DNA of 63,245 nucleotides from an uncultured Ignavibacteria bacterium (GTDB lineage Bacteria > Bacteroidota > Ignavibacteria > Kapaibacteriales > UBA2268). The position numbers and the translations under genes were made by a program. The notes under the pieces are model-generated. The model was not told where the DNA came from, searched no databases, and was given only the letters and a program-made list of their open reading frames with translations. Positions 9,730 through 18,638 of the stretch are shown here, one piece after another. Numbering within the stretch: the first letter of the stretch is position 1; every line of letters starts with the position of its first letter. The stretch lies in NCBI GenBank assembly GCA_903862655.1, contig CAIOZA010000046.1:1-63245 (forward strand), written 5' to 3'.

Positions 9730-9748
9730 CGCTTAGATATCTAATGCT

Positions 9749-11110
9749 TTAAATTGTTTCTATATATTCGTTAATTTCCCAATCTGAAACATGGAGACGG
9801 TATGAATCCCATTCCTTTTCTTTAGCGCGGATATACTTCTTGTATAGATCCTGACCTAAGACACTTTGAATAACTTCATTACGAGTTAGAGCCCTGATGG
9901 AATGCCAGAGTGAGTGTGGAAGGAATTCGATATTCTTTTCTTCAAGTTCGGAGAAAGTATATTCGAACACATTTCCTTCAACTGGCGGCGGAACTTCCAT
10001 TTTATTCTTAATTCCGTCCAGACCTGCTTTGAGAAGAACGGCAAATGACAGGTATGGATTAGAGCTTGGATCCGGATTGCGGATTTCAATTCTTGTGGCT
10101 TTATCCTTGCCTAATGTGTAGCGTGGCACTCTGATTAAAGCTGAACGGTTTGTCTGTGCCCAACAAATGTAAGTTGCGGCTTCATATCCCGGAACTAATC
10201 GTTTATAGGAATTGACAATAGGGTTTAGAATCGCTGCCATTGCTTTGATGTGGTGCATTTGACCAGCCATGAAATGATAAGCCGTGGTGGATAGATTGTA
10301 TTTATCATCTTTATCGAAAAAGAGGTTTTCGTCAGTATCCATTGAAAATAGGCTCTGGTGAACGTGCATTCCGCTTCCGTTTATGCCGCCGATTGGCTTT
10401 GGCATAAAAGTAGCATATAATCCATGCTTTTCAGCTATTACCTTGAGAGCTGTTTTCATTGTCATAACTCTGTCGGCTGTTGTAAGTGCAGTACCGTATT
10501 TGAAATCAATTTCATGCTGTCCAGGCGCAACTTCGTGATGGCTAGCTTCAACATCGATACCCATACTGATCAAAACTTTTGTCATTTCACGTCTGCAATC
10601 GAAACCGAGATCCAGTACCATATCGAAGTACTGGCCTTTGTCATGAGGTTCTATTAAGTGCTTGGAAGATGGGTTTATTTGACCATTGTCGCGGCGGAAG
10701 AGAAAAAATTCAAGTTCGGGACCTGTCATATATTTAAAGCCCATGTCTTCGCCTTCCTTAAGAACCTTTTGAAGAATGACTCTTGGATCTGAATCATAAG
10801 GATTACCATCGGGCATATAAACATCACAAATAAAGCGGGCTATGTTGCCATCGGGTGTGTTATACCACGGAATAACAGCGTAGGTCTCAAGATCGGGCTT
10901 AAGAAGCATATCGCTTTCAAAAATACGTGTGAATCCTTCTATTGAGGATCCATCGAACCAAAGATTATATTTTAATACATCAGAAAATTTGCTAACTGGA
11001 ATTGTAACGCTTTTAGCCATTCCCATCATATCTGAGAACTGTAGATTGAGCAGCTCTACATTGTCTGCTTTTAAACGGGCTAATATTTCTTCATGTGAAA
11101 TTGTGGACAT
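9749..11110 (-). CDS. glnA: Glutamine synthetase, type I
   Basis: ATP-dependent ligation of ammonia to glutamate, the main entry of nitrogen into glutamine; cytoplasmic dodecamer. The beta-grasp N-terminal domain includes the FDGSSIEGF loop (residues about 52-60). The catalytic domain shows PELEFFLF, the metal and substrate site GQHEIDF, NGSGMHVHQS, and the Arg-rich RIEIRNPDPSSNPYL segment. At 453 residues it matches the shorter GSI-alpha form. No adenylylation loop tyrosine motif was recognised, so feedback control rather than GlnE-type modification is expected. AAGGAG lies 7 nt before the ATG. It is 35 nt after the lipoprotein gene and may be transcribed with it. Confidence 0.97.
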   Translation of the reverse strand: MSTISHEEILARLKADNVELLNLQFSDMMGMAKSVTIPVSKFSDVLKYNLWFDGSSIEGFTRIFESDMLLKPDLETYAVIPWYNTPDGNIARFICDVYMPDGNPYDSDPRVILQKVLKEGEDMGFKYMTGPELEFFLFRRDNGQINPSSKHLIEPHDKGQYFDMVLDLGFDCRREMTKVLISMGIDVEASHHEVAPGQHEIDFKYGTALTTADRVMTMKTALKVIAEKHGLYATFMPKPIGGINGSGMHVHQSLFSMDTDENLFFDKDDKYNLSTTAYHFMAGQMHHIKAMAAILNPIVNSYKRLVPGYEAATYICWAQTNRSALIRVPRYTLGKDKATRIEIRNPDPSSNPYLSFAVLLKAGLDGIKNKMEVPPPVEGNVFEYTFSELEEKNIEFLPHSLWHSIRALTRNEVIQSVLGQDLYKKYIRAKEKEWDSYRLHVSDWEINEYIETI

Positions 11111-11145
11111 TGATACTCCTTCTATTAAGTAAAGATTATTGATAT

Positions 11146-11706
11146 TTATTTCTTATTCTTGTTTTTCCAGCTTCTGTAATCTTCAACCAAGGGAACAGTT
11201 TTTTCAAAATCAGTTTGAACATTAATTGTCCATTCCAAATTTTTCTCACCGCTTTTCCAGAAGATTATAGGCATATTTTCGCCACCCCAGACGCCATTGC
11301 ATGATTCAAACTTCTCATTATTAGTCCCATCTTTAATAAAAAGCATCATAGGTGATTTGTCATCCAAACGGAATAGTTTTGGGATCGATAGGCTATCGAA
11401 ATCAAAAGTAAATTCTGCACAAAGTTGTTCGTTTGCTTCGTAGAGTCTTTTTTTGAAATTAGTTGCATTAGGATAGTCATCTTCGACTTTTGGTCCTTCG
11501 ACATAATCAGTAACGAGCTCAGCAAAATCTTTCATTGAGACATCGCGGTCATTGTCCTTCTGGGAGACAATGTTAACAAAAGTTATGCTAGCATGACCTG
11601 AATTTGGTCCTGTCATTTGAATTTTATATATCTTCTTTTCCACAGATATACAGCCTGTAAGGAATAGCACAGACAAAGCAATGATAAGAATTGCAATTTT
11701 ATTCAT
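11146..11706 (-). CDS. Putative lipoprotein of unknown function
   Basis: A small predicted lipoprotein with signal peptide MNKIAILIIALSVLFLTGC, lipobox LTGC and Cys at residue 19. The mature part (about 165 residues) is soluble-looking, with a segment FTFDFDSLSIPKLFRL and an aromatic patch near WGGENMPIIFWKSGEKNLEW. No family was recognised. The start chosen is the ATG at 11704-11706 with AAAGGAT upstream. A longer frame reading back to 11778 would lack a signal peptide and overlap the methyltransferase gene. It lies between an O-methyltransferase and glnA in one orientation, with gaps of 28 and 35 nt. Confidence 0.8.
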   Translation of the reverse strand: MNKIAILIIALSVLFLTGCISVEKKIYKIQMTGPNSGHASITFVNIVSQKDNDRDVSMKDFAELVTDYVEGPKVEDDYPNATNFKKRLYEANEQLCAEFTFDFDSLSIPKLFRLDDKSPMMLFIKDGTNNEKFESCNGVWGGENMPIIFWKSGEKNLEWTINVQTDFEKTVPLVEDYRSWKNKNKK

Positions 11707-11734
11707 AAATTTATCCTTTAAAATTAGAAAGTAA

Positions 11735-12742
11735 TTATCTTTTTCCGAAAATAAGACTAGTTCCAAATTCGGTATCAACTCTCTTGAAATCTGAAAATAA
11801 AGTTTCTGTTAAAAGCATCCAAAGGTCATTTTCTGTCATGATATTTCCATTACTGGTATTAAGCAGCAAATTGAGCGAAAACAGGGCGTTGTAGTCAGGT
11901 GAAGTGCGTTTTTCGTCTAATATATACTCGTGCACTACCAGAGTACCGCCATGATTCATAGCACTGAAGACCTTGTTCAAAATTGTCAGATTGTCCCATA
12001 TTGAATAAGCATGTAATACCTGGGAGAGAAGAACAAGATCATATCCGGATCCAATGTTATCGTTAAGTAAATCGCCTTCGAGAGTCTTAACGATTCCGGA
12101 GAGGCTTTTTCTGTTTATATGATTCTTGGTTATTTTTATGACTTCGGGATAATCAAAAAGAGTTAGCTCAATATTTTGATTAACCTTTAACATTTCCATG
12201 CCTAATGCACCTGAACCACAACCGATATCAATAACGGTTTCAATATTCTGTAAGTCAATCATTTTAACAAGTTCCGGAGCAATCTTTGAGGCTCTCCAGT
12301 TCATTGCGGCAATAAATTTATTTAAATCTTCTTCAGAGATTTCAGTTGAAGCACTAATTCCGGCTGGTTTGCCTTCACGAACGGTTTCGGAAAGATTAGA
12401 CCAGCTTTGGAATAAATTATTAATGTGATCCAGACATGACATGTAATTGGGATTATCCCTGATCAGAAGAGAGTAGCTTGTTCTGGTATTTGAATATCTG
12501 TTGGTTGCTTTGTCAATTATGCCCATGGATACGAGTGCATTCAATAAACGTTCAATAGAATCTTTGTTAGCAGGAATTTCTTCTGAGATCTCCTTTGAAG
12601 ATTTCGATTGGTCGCCAAGAATTGTGAAAATGTTCAATTCATGAGCTGTAAGTAAGACGCGGCTCTTCTGAAAGCCATAAGCAATGTCGAGAATGTTGTT
12701 TATTTCGTTGTCGTACTTATAAATCGATGTTTCCTTTTTCAT
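11735..12742 (-). CDS. SAM-dependent O-methyltransferase (hydroxyindole/caffeate type)
   Basis: It belongs to the family of small-molecule O-methyltransferases that includes acetylserotonin and caffeate methyltransferases. The first about 95 residues form a winged-helix dimerisation domain (LLTAHELNIFTILGDQSKSS, LLNALVSMGII). The catalytic domain has the SAM-binding motif DIGCGSGALG (about residue 173) and FDYPEV, followed by the LLSQVLHAY segment and GGTLVVHEYIL. The 335-residue length is normal. The substrate is unknown; no biosynthetic cluster surrounds it. The ribosome site is weak. The order methyltransferase-lipoprotein-glnA suggests a shared transcript. Confidence 0.85.
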   Translation of the reverse strand: MKKETSIYKYDNEINNILDIAYGFQKSRVLLTAHELNIFTILGDQSKSSKEISEEIPANKDSIERLLNALVSMGIIDKATNRYSNTRTSYSLLIRDNPNYMSCLDHINNLFQSWSNLSETVREGKPAGISASTEISEEDLNKFIAAMNWRASKIAPELVKMIDLQNIETVIDIGCGSGALGMEMLKVNQNIELTLFDYPEVIKITKNHINRKSLSGIVKTLEGDLLNDNIGSGYDLVLLSQVLHAYSIWDNLTILNKVFSAMNHGGTLVVHEYILDEKRTSPDYNALFSLNLLLNTSNGNIMTENDLWMLLTETLFSDFKRVDTEFGTSLIFGKR

Positions 12743-12806
12743 ATCAAATCCATGATTATGTAAGAATAAATATGTGGTAAGTTTTTATTTGTTTTAAATT
12801 ACAAAA

Positions 12807-12814
12807 CAAACCTA
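12807..12814 (-). promoter_or_regulatory. Possible -7 element for the methyltransferase cluster
   Basis: The reverse complement reads TAGGTTTG, a match to TAnnTTTG, about 65 nt before the methyltransferase start. No clear -33 element is seen. Confidence 0.35.
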
Positions 12815-12852
12815 AATATTCAAATGATTATTATTATAAAAAAGTTTACTTT

Positions 12853-13665
12853 TTAATCCAATGGGTTCTTCAAATCAGTTATAATAACCAAATAATTATA
12901 ATCTAATTGAATTTCTGCTTTTAATCTTGAAAAATTAGGATCTGCTGCTGCTGTATAGTCTCCTGCCACAGTAATTCTCTCTAAATATTTAGACCAGTCC
13001 TTTATATAATTCTGTAATGTTGCTGTTCTTCTATCAACCAAATCCTTAAGAGCATTCATATCGGGGTCTTTAACGATAACAATTGGTTCCTGAGTAGTTT
13101 CTGGTTTCTTACTTTTCTTTTTGGTTGCTTTGGTCGGTGTTTGTACTGTCCTTGTCTGCTTATAAGTGTCATGACCATTGGTTCTGAGCTCAATTTTAAT
13201 GTTACGACTGAAAAGGAGCATGTCCTTCAGGCTATCAATTTTTGCCGGAGCATCAGCACTAAGGTTTGCAGAATTTGGTTCGAATAAATTGAAGCTGAAA
13301 ACTGAATTGCCCTGAACATACTTTTTAACATAAAAATTCTGATGTTGTTCGCAATATTTGGTGGTATCCTTAATGGATAGTTTATTGATTTTTCTGGTAA
13401 TGTTCCAATTTGTAAAGATTATTTCGACATTTTCTCCGGAATTAAAGATCTGTTCATAAGATCCATCGAGTGAGTTTGATTTTATTTTAAACTTTTTTCC
13501 AGACTCTGTCTTGAACTCAATATTAATTTCCATTGATTTACCTGTAAACTCATCAAAGATTTTCCCTTTGAGAAGAATCTGTACACCTTTGTTGATAGCG
13601 AATGCCGGAGTAGAGATAGCTATAATCAATAACACTAATGAGGCGGTATAAAGGATTTTCTTCAT
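12853..13665 (-). CDS. Periplasmic protein with degenerate OmpA-like C-terminal domain
   Basis: A signal peptide (STPAFA) is followed by an N-terminal beta-rich domain resembling carboxypeptidase-regulatory repeats (LLKGKIFDEFTGKSMEINI). The C-terminal half keeps the outline of an OmpA peptidoglycan-binding domain: FSFNLFEPNSANLS, then KIDSLKDMLLFSRNIKIELRT with NGHDT in place of the usual GHTD. A Lys/Thr/Pro-rich insertion follows, then LVDRRTATLQNYI, resembling the second helix. The usual second strand pair is not obvious, so peptidoglycan binding is uncertain. The start chosen is ATG 13663-13665, which gives a clean signal peptide; an upstream ATG at 13710 has no ribosome site. The gene is divergent from the PorE-like gene 170 bp away. 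Confidence 0.65.
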   Translation of the reverse strand: MKKILYTASLVLLIIAISTPAFAINKGVQILLKGKIFDEFTGKSMEINIEFKTESGKKFKIKSNSLDGSYEQIFNSGENVEIIFTNWNITRKINKLSIKDTTKYCEQHQNFYVKKYVQGNSVFSFNLFEPNSANLSADAPAKIDSLKDMLLFSRNIKIELRTNGHDTYKQTRTVQTPTKATKKKSKKPETTQEPIVIVKDPDMNALKDLVDRRTATLQNYIKDWSKYLERITVAGDYTAAADPNFSRLKAEIQLDYNYLVIITDLKNPLD

Positions 13666-13773
13666 TTTATTCCAAATTAAATAAAAAAAAATACTGAAGG
13701 GACTTTTCATCTAAAAAAAGTTTCAAGACGTTGATTTTCTTGTATTTATTGGGCATTGTGGATAATTTTTTAT

Positions 13774-13781
13774 TAAATTTG
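13774..13781 (+). promoter_or_regulatory. Possible -7 element of the PorE-like gene
   Basis: TAAATTTG matches TAnnTTTG. Transcription would begin near 13788, about 30 nt before the AGAGG ribosome site region and the gene start. Confidence 0.4.
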
Positions 13782-13834
13782 TAATAAATAAATGTATTGT
13801 CAATAAAGAGGAAATTAATATTATTCTAAAATTC

Positions 13835-15853
13835 TTGACAAAAATTGCATTAAGTCTCATTTTGATATTTGTGTTACCATTAGCAACACGAGGTCAATCA
13901 ATTCTTAAGGAGAATCTTACACAGGAATCATTCCCTGTATTTGACAAGTATATTAGAACTTATTCGCCGTCCGACAGCGCATTCAATGTTGTTCTCTGGC
14001 TTGCGGGCAGAAATTCTAACACGGGTCGTAATATAGTTGCACGCGAAGTGTTAAAAGCTTATTCAGGACTTTTTCCTAAAAATCGGGACATACTCAAAGA
14101 TAAAATCCATAATTCTGAAATATTGATGCTTTCTGAAACTGCTACACCAGATTTATTTTTTCTTTTTCAACAATATGCAAAGGATTCGGCTGACAGTGAA
14201 AACGGATATCTTGCGTTGCAAAGAGTAGCCGATCACTTTATTAATCATTCTCAATTTGATTCTGCCACAGCTTTATATAGAAAGTTCATCCCTTTGTATA
14301 CAAATCTTAAGGGGAAACTCGAAGGAACAATCGAAATATTAGAACGATCATCAGAAGGTCTCTGCATCCATAATCTTGGTCCGGTTGTCAATTCTAAGAC
14401 TCCTGAGTGGGATCCTAATCCGACTCCTGACGGAAAGTACCTTTATATGACGGCAGACAACAGACCCGGGGGGTTTGGGGGTGAAGATATTTGGGTTTCG
14501 GAATTTGCAAATGGGAAGTGGCAAACTCCAAAAAATATTGGTGGAGGGATTAATGGTCCAAACAACGAAACCATTGACAATATAAGCGTTGATGGTAACA
14601 CCATTCTACTTTCAGGTAACTTTGAGGGGACTTTCGGCAATTTTGATATTTATATTGTTAACCGCACCGATAGAGGATGGGGACCTCTGGAACATCTTCC
14701 CTATCCTATTAATACAAAATATCATGATGAAGGAGCTAATCTTACTAGCGACGGCAAGGCTATGCTCTTCACCTCAGACCGTCCCGGTGGAATTGGTCCC
14801 TATGTCCCAAGAGGTTTCTACTACCACGGTACTCAAAATGGCAATATGGATGTATATGTATGTGTGAAAACCGACTCCGGTTGGAGCAAACCAATTAATC
14901 TGGGCACAACAATCAATACCCCATTTTCTGAGCGGTCACCTTATCTGCATCCTGATGGTAAAACACTTTACTTCAGCTCTGACGGGCATCCGGGTCTTGG
15001 CAGAATGGATGTTTACAAATCCGTTCGTCTGAAGGATGACAGCTGGACTGAGTGGAGTGAACCTGTGAACCTCGGCAAGGAAATAAACACAATTCTCGAT
15101 GACTGGGGCTATAAAATTACAGCTAAAGGCGATAGTGCTTTCTTTGCAGGACAATGGCGCACAAACGGTTATGGCGATTGGGATTTGTACTCGGTTACTT
15201 TGCCTGAAAGTGCCCGGCCTGCTGAAGTTATCTCAATCAGTGGACGAGTGCTTGATTCGGAAGGAAAACCACTTTCTGCAGAGATCAAATGGGAAGACCT
15301 ATCAACAGGATTACCTATCGGAACACTTAAAAGTAATCCCGAAAATGGAACTTATATTATCATCTTGCCATTGGGCAAAAATTATGGCTATTATGCAGAA
15401 AAGCCAGGCTATTTTTCTGCTTCAGACAATCTTGATCTAAGGGATCCAAAGTCTCAGAAAGATATTAGCAGAGATATCCGGATGATGTCTATGAATGATT
15501 TAACCGAGAAGCAGGTGAAGGTTAGAATCAATAATGTATTCTTCGATTTTGATCAATTCAGCCTTAAGTCCGAGTCATTTCCTGAGCTGGACAGGCTTAT
15601 AAAGCTACTTAAGGAAAATCCCAAGAGAAAGATCCACCTTGAGGGGCACACAGACAACGAAGGCACTGTGGATTACAATCTCGAATTATCAAAAAAGCGA
15701 GCAGAATCCGTCAGGGACTATCTGGTAAGGAAAGGCACATCGAAGGACAGGATCTCAATACTTGGTTTTGGATCTTCCATGCCAGTAACATCCAACGATA
15801 CTGATGAAGGCAGAGCCACCAACCGCAGAGTAGAGCTGTGGTTTGTGAGATAA
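13835..15853 (+). CDS. PorE-like OmpA-family protein (TPR, PD40 propeller, CRD, OmpA)
   Basis: Its architecture matches PorE of the type IX secretion system. After the signal peptide, a helical TPR-like region covers about residues 25-175. A PD40/WD40-like propeller follows (about 185-465; repeats WDPNPTPDGKYLYMTAD, LTSDGKAMLFTSDRPGG, LHPDGKTLYFSSD). Next is a carboxypeptidase-regulatory fold (ISGRVLDSEGKPL) and a C-terminal OmpA domain (FFDFDQFSLK, LEGHTDNEG, NLELSKKRAESVRDYL). It would tie the T9SS outer-membrane ring to peptidoglycan. Unlike PorE of Porphyromonas there is no lipobox. The first conventional start is the TTG at 13835, but AGAGG at 13807-13811 is ideally placed for an in-frame ATT at 13820 or 13823. 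Confidence 0.85.
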   Translation: MTKIALSLILIFVLPLATRGQSILKENLTQESFPVFDKYIRTYSPSDSAFNVVLWLAGRNSNTGRNIVAREVLKAYSGLFPKNRDILKDKIHNSEILMLSETATPDLFFLFQQYAKDSADSENGYLALQRVADHFINHSQFDSATALYRKFIPLYTNLKGKLEGTIEILERSSEGLCIHNLGPVVNSKTPEWDPNPTPDGKYLYMTADNRPGGFGGEDIWVSEFANGKWQTPKNIGGGINGPNNETIDNISVDGNTILLSGNFEGTFGNFDIYIVNRTDRGWGPLEHLPYPINTKYHDEGANLTSDGKAMLFTSDRPGGIGPYVPRGFYYHGTQNGNMDVYVCVKTDSGWSKPINLGTTINTPFSERSPYLHPDGKTLYFSSDGHPGLGRMDVYKSVRLKDDSWTEWSEPVNLGKEINTILDDWGYKITAKGDSAFFAGQWRTNGYGDWDLYSVTLPESARPAEVISISGRVLDSEGKPLSAEIKWEDLSTGLPIGTLKSNPENGTYIIILPLGKNYGYYAEKPGYFSASDNLDLRDPKSQKDISRDIRMMSMNDLTEKQVKVRINNVFFDFDQFSLKSESFPELDRLIKLLKENPKRKIHLEGHTDNEGTVDYNLELSKKRAESVRDYLVRKGTSKDRISILGFGSSMPVTSNDTDEGRATNRRVELWFVR

Positions 15854-15885
15854 ATTTATTATAGTAGCCTTTCGTCTTAAAATAA

Positions 15886-16167
15886 ATGAAACAAATGATT
15901 GAATATATTGACCAGGAAGAAAAGGAACTTATTGAGTCCTTAAATACCGAAGATTGGGTGCCCAATCTTGATACTTCTTTAAATATGATCTATCAGGAAT
16001 ATGCCCTAAATAGCATTGAATTGACGAATAAAATTGAAATCAGCTTATCAGAAAGAGACATTCAAAAAATTAAGGTTAAAGCTATCCAAGAGGGAATTAC
16101 GTATCAGTCAATAATATCATTGTTAATACATAAATACAATGAAGGAAAAATAGCAATAAAAATTTAA
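15886..16167 (+). CDS. CopG/RHH-like antitoxin-type protein
   Basis: A 93-residue protein. Its C-terminal half (KIEISLSERDIQKIKVKAIQEG then ITYQSIISLLIHKY) looks like the ribbon-helix-helix DNA-binding segment of CopG-type antitoxins: one strand with alternating polar residues, then two helices. The N-terminal half is acidic. Antitoxins of this sort sit beside a toxin and repress their own operon, but no toxin was recognised next to it. The following gene is a DUF2283 protein 10 nt away. The ribosome site is poor. The antitoxin role is inferred from family resemblance only. Confidence 0.65.
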   Translation: MKQMIEYIDQEEKELIESLNTEDWVPNLDTSLNMIYQEYALNSIELTNKIEISLSERDIQKIKVKAIQEGITYQSIISLLIHKYNEGKIAIKI

Positions 16168-16177
16168 GCTTGATAAA

Positions 16178-16411
16178 ATGAAATTTAATTATGATAAAGA
16201 AACTGACTCACTATATATAAATTTTGTGGATATACCGGGAGTTGATTCTTTCGAGATATCGAAGGATTATATAGTTGATACTGATTCAAATGGAAATGTA
16301 ATTGGTTTGGAAGTTCTGAATGTCAAAGAAAAAGTTGACTTTAATCAGATGATATTCAATCATATTCCTGCCAAAGATATAACTTTCTTAAATCAACCTG
16401 CATTTGGGTAG
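16178..16411 (+). CDS. DUF2283 family protein
   Basis: A 77-residue cytoplasmic protein with the DUF2283 pattern: YDKETDSLYINF at the start, then DYIVDTDSNGNVIGLEVLNV. The family has no firm biochemical role and often lies near toxin-antitoxin genes. Here it is 10 nt after a CopG-like gene and 3 nt before a gene of unknown function, which makes a three-gene unit likely. Confidence 0.75.
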   Translation: MKFNYDKETDSLYINFVDIPGVDSFEISKDYIVDTDSNGNVIGLEVLNVKEKVDFNQMIFNHIPAKDITFLNQPAFG

Positions 16412-16414
16412 AAT

Positions 16415-16855
16415 ATGATAACTGATTTGACAAATAATGAAATTATTTTTATTGAGATTCAAAGGATATTTCATTATTTTTTTATGAGAAATTTGTATTT
16501 TGTTCGGCAATATTCATACAATGATAGAGATGGTGATTCTCTTACTTTTGTCAATGACAGAGTCAAACAGGAAATATTATTTAAATGGGTTAATGGCTTC
16601 GAAATAAGTATAATACAGAAAAGTTTATTTCAAAATTCTAATCAAGTAAACGAAAAAAATATTATCCAATTAACTATAATTAAAAAATATTTTAATGATT
16701 TTAAAGGTCTTCCAGAAAATCTACCAATTAATGAGTCCCTAAATATTTTAAAGAAGATTTCTATTTTTATACAAATCGAACTAATGCCGATTATCAAAGG
16801 TGAGATGTGGATTGATGAGCTTTTGAAAAGCAAAGAAATCTCTAATGCAGATTAA
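16415..16855 (+). CDS. Hypothetical protein, third gene of the CopG/DUF2283 unit
   Basis: A 146-residue protein rich in Ile, Phe, Asn and Lys, predicted mostly helical, with no signal peptide. It has an aromatic segment IFHYFFMRNLYFVRQYSY (about residues 20-37). No family was recognised. It begins 3 nt after the DUF2283 stop, so translation is probably coupled. Its position makes it a candidate partner of the CopG-like protein, but no toxin motif (PIN, RelE, BrnT) is visible. The 247 bp after it, to 17102, hold nothing recognised. Confidence 0.55.
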   Translation: MITDLTNNEIIFIEIQRIFHYFFMRNLYFVRQYSYNDRDGDSLTFVNDRVKQEILFKWVNGFEISIIQKSLFQNSNQVNEKNIIQLTIIKKYFNDFKGLPENLPINESLNILKKISIFIQIELMPIIKGEMWIDELLKSKEISNAD

Positions 16856-17102
16856 ATATTTTCAGGATACAGAAAAATCTTCGAATTCTCTTTTCAGCAA
16901 ATAGCCAAAGCCTAATCTAACATACTTCCTCATAAATACACTATAATCTGCGTAAGCCTCAATTTTGAAAATCTTGCTGAGAATTTGACTTTAAGACAAA
17001 TATCGATTTGATAGTAATAGTGATTTTAGTAAATTGAGAAGATTATCTGGAAAAAGTATGGAAACTGTTTCAGATTTTGATTAATCATTCGCTGAAAAGT
17101 TT

Positions 17103-18008
17103 TTGAAGATTGAAAGAAATATTGTTTTGAATTTATTGATGGCTTTAGTTATAATTCTCCTTTCTACCTCCAGGATCTCTTTTGACAGGAGTGCACATAA
17201 GGAAATTTATGCTAAGTATCTATTCTTTAAACCTGTGATTGACACTCTGATAGCCAGAGGTGCCGATAGTGCCTACATATATACTCTTGCTCTTTATCCG
17301 CGCACTCAGTTCAGCGAACGATATGTTAAAATCAACGTTACGGGTTACCTTAACAAACCCGACTACAGCCAAAATTTAAAAAGAGAAGCTGTCGTTACCA
17401 GCAAATTGTTCATTCAGAATAATCTGGAAATACTCGAGAAAAGTGAATACTACTATCACGTACCCAAAGAAATTGTTACTTCCATTCTCTGGATCGAAAC
17501 GAAACTTGGTGGCTACACAGGAAATAATCATATTGCTTCTGTTCTTTTCAGTACAGCAATGGTAAATAATCCCGAATTCATCTGGATGAATCTTGAGAAT
17601 CTGAAGGAATCTCAGATATCGGATTCGATTCAAATGGATTCTCTGAAAAAAAAGATAATCCTCAGATCGAAAACTAAATCTGAATGGGCGATAAACGAAC
17701 TCCTGAATTTAGAAAAAATCCGGAAAAAACTTCCGATTTCTACATTGGAGCTTCAAGGTTCATGGGCAGGAGCATTCGGATACTCGCAATTCCTTCCCTC
17801 AAGCTATAACAAATGGGCTGTTGACGGCAATGGAGACGGCATGGTTGATCTTTTTGACATCGACGATGCGATAAGCAGTATTTGCAATTACCTCAAGTCT
17901 AATGGCTGGAACGACGATATAACCTCAAAGCGTGCTGCCATATTTCATTACAACAACAGTAATGACTATGTTGATGCTGTTCTGGGGCTTGCCGGTAAGT
18001 TGAGATAG
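17103..18008 (+). CDS. Lytic murein transglycosylase, MltB-type
   Basis: Non-hydrolytic cleavage of the MurNAc-GlcNAc bond in peptidoglycan, on the periplasmic side. After an N-terminal hydrophobic segment (about residues 10-25), the protein carries the SLT_2/MltB fold. The presumed catalytic Glu is in SILWIETKLGGYTG (about residue 132). The hallmark GSWAGAFGYSQFLPSSYN is followed by AVDGNGDGMVDLFDIDDAI, and the domain ends CNYLKSNGWN. The 301-residue length fits a truncated MltB without extra modules. The start is uncertain: the TTG at 17103 is the first after an in-frame stop and has no ribosome site; an ATG at about 17139 is an alternative. Confidence 0.88.
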   Translation: MKIERNIVLNLLMALVIILLSTSRISFDRSAHKEIYAKYLFFKPVIDTLIARGADSAYIYTLALYPRTQFSERYVKINVTGYLNKPDYSQNLKREAVVTSKLFIQNNLEILEKSEYYYHVPKEIVTSILWIETKLGGYTGNNHIASVLFSTAMVNNPEFIWMNLENLKESQISDSIQMDSLKKKIILRSKTKSEWAINELLNLEKIRKKLPISTLELQGSWAGAFGYSQFLPSSYNKWAVDGNGDGMVDLFDIDDAISSICNYLKSNGWNDDITSKRAAIFHYNNSNDYVDAVLGLAGKLR

Positions 18009-18224
18009 GATGATCGAAACTCAGAATGTAAATGAATTATAAGCTCTATACCGCTGTAGGTGTGCAATTTTAATAGAAAACATACATAGATCACCGCATT
18101 TGCCTGATTGCCTGTAAAAAAATAAATAATAGCAGCGATGACAATTACTCTAATCACTAAAAAAGTTTAGACAAGACTAAAAATTGAATATTTTTTAATT
18201 TTTAATGTGAAAATTTCTTATTTT
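18009..18224. other. Gap with no recognised feature
   Basis: AT-rich sequence between the transglycosylase and the zapA promoter region. No open reading frame with a credible start, hairpin terminator or RNA gene was seen. Confidence 0.5.
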
Positions 18225-18232
18225 TACATTTG
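18225..18232 (+). promoter_or_regulatory. Possible -7 element of zapA
   Basis: TACATTTG matches TAnnTTTG about 76 nt before the zapA ATG. A -33 TTTG is not obvious. Confidence 0.4.
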
Positions 18233-18308
18233 ATAAAGGTAAAAAGGTCTATATTAAATTAATTTTTCGTTTAGTTCTTTAAATAATAACTACAAGACAA
18301 CGAATAAA

Positions 18309-18602
18309 ATGCAGAAAACGATAAAAGTTATCATAGGAGAAAGAGAATATTCACTGCGTGGTGAAGACATTGATCTTATTCAATCAGCGGCAACTGAAGT
18401 TAATAGTCAGCTCGAAGCCCTTAAAGGTAAATCTAATGAACCTGTAGCAAATTTGTCATTAATGGCGGCTCTTAACATAGCAGAAAAATATTACTCAGTC
18501 CAAAAGCAATCGGAAATTGATCTCAGCTTCCTCACTAGTGAACTAGCAAGTATGGCTGCGTACCTAAAGAAACCGATTGAACAAAATCCTAAGAATAACT
18601 AA
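18309..18602 (+). CDS. zapA: Cell division protein ZapA
   Basis: A small FtsZ-associated protein that bundles and stabilises Z-ring filaments at midcell. The 97 residues show the ZapA globular head (IKVIIGEREYSLRGEDIDLIQSAATEVNSQL) followed by a C-terminal helix (SLMAALNIAEKYYSVQKQ) for coiled-coil tetramerisation. The zapA-6S RNA-rny arrangement fits the wider pattern of zapA lying next to ssrS in many bacteria. The start is the only ATG that gives a full head domain. Confidence 0.9.
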   Translation: MQKTIKVIIGEREYSLRGEDIDLIQSAATEVNSQLEALKGKSNEPVANLSLMAALNIAEKYYSVQKQSEIDLSFLTSELASMAAYLKKPIEQNPKNN

Positions 18603-18638
18603 CTCCAGAAAGAATCGTCTTTTACATTGTGTTCGAAA

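Noticed and set aside
15099-15440. 113-codon alternative frame inside the PorE-like gene
   Set aside because: The main frame has clear propeller and CRD motifs over this stretch; the alternative has no recognisable domain.
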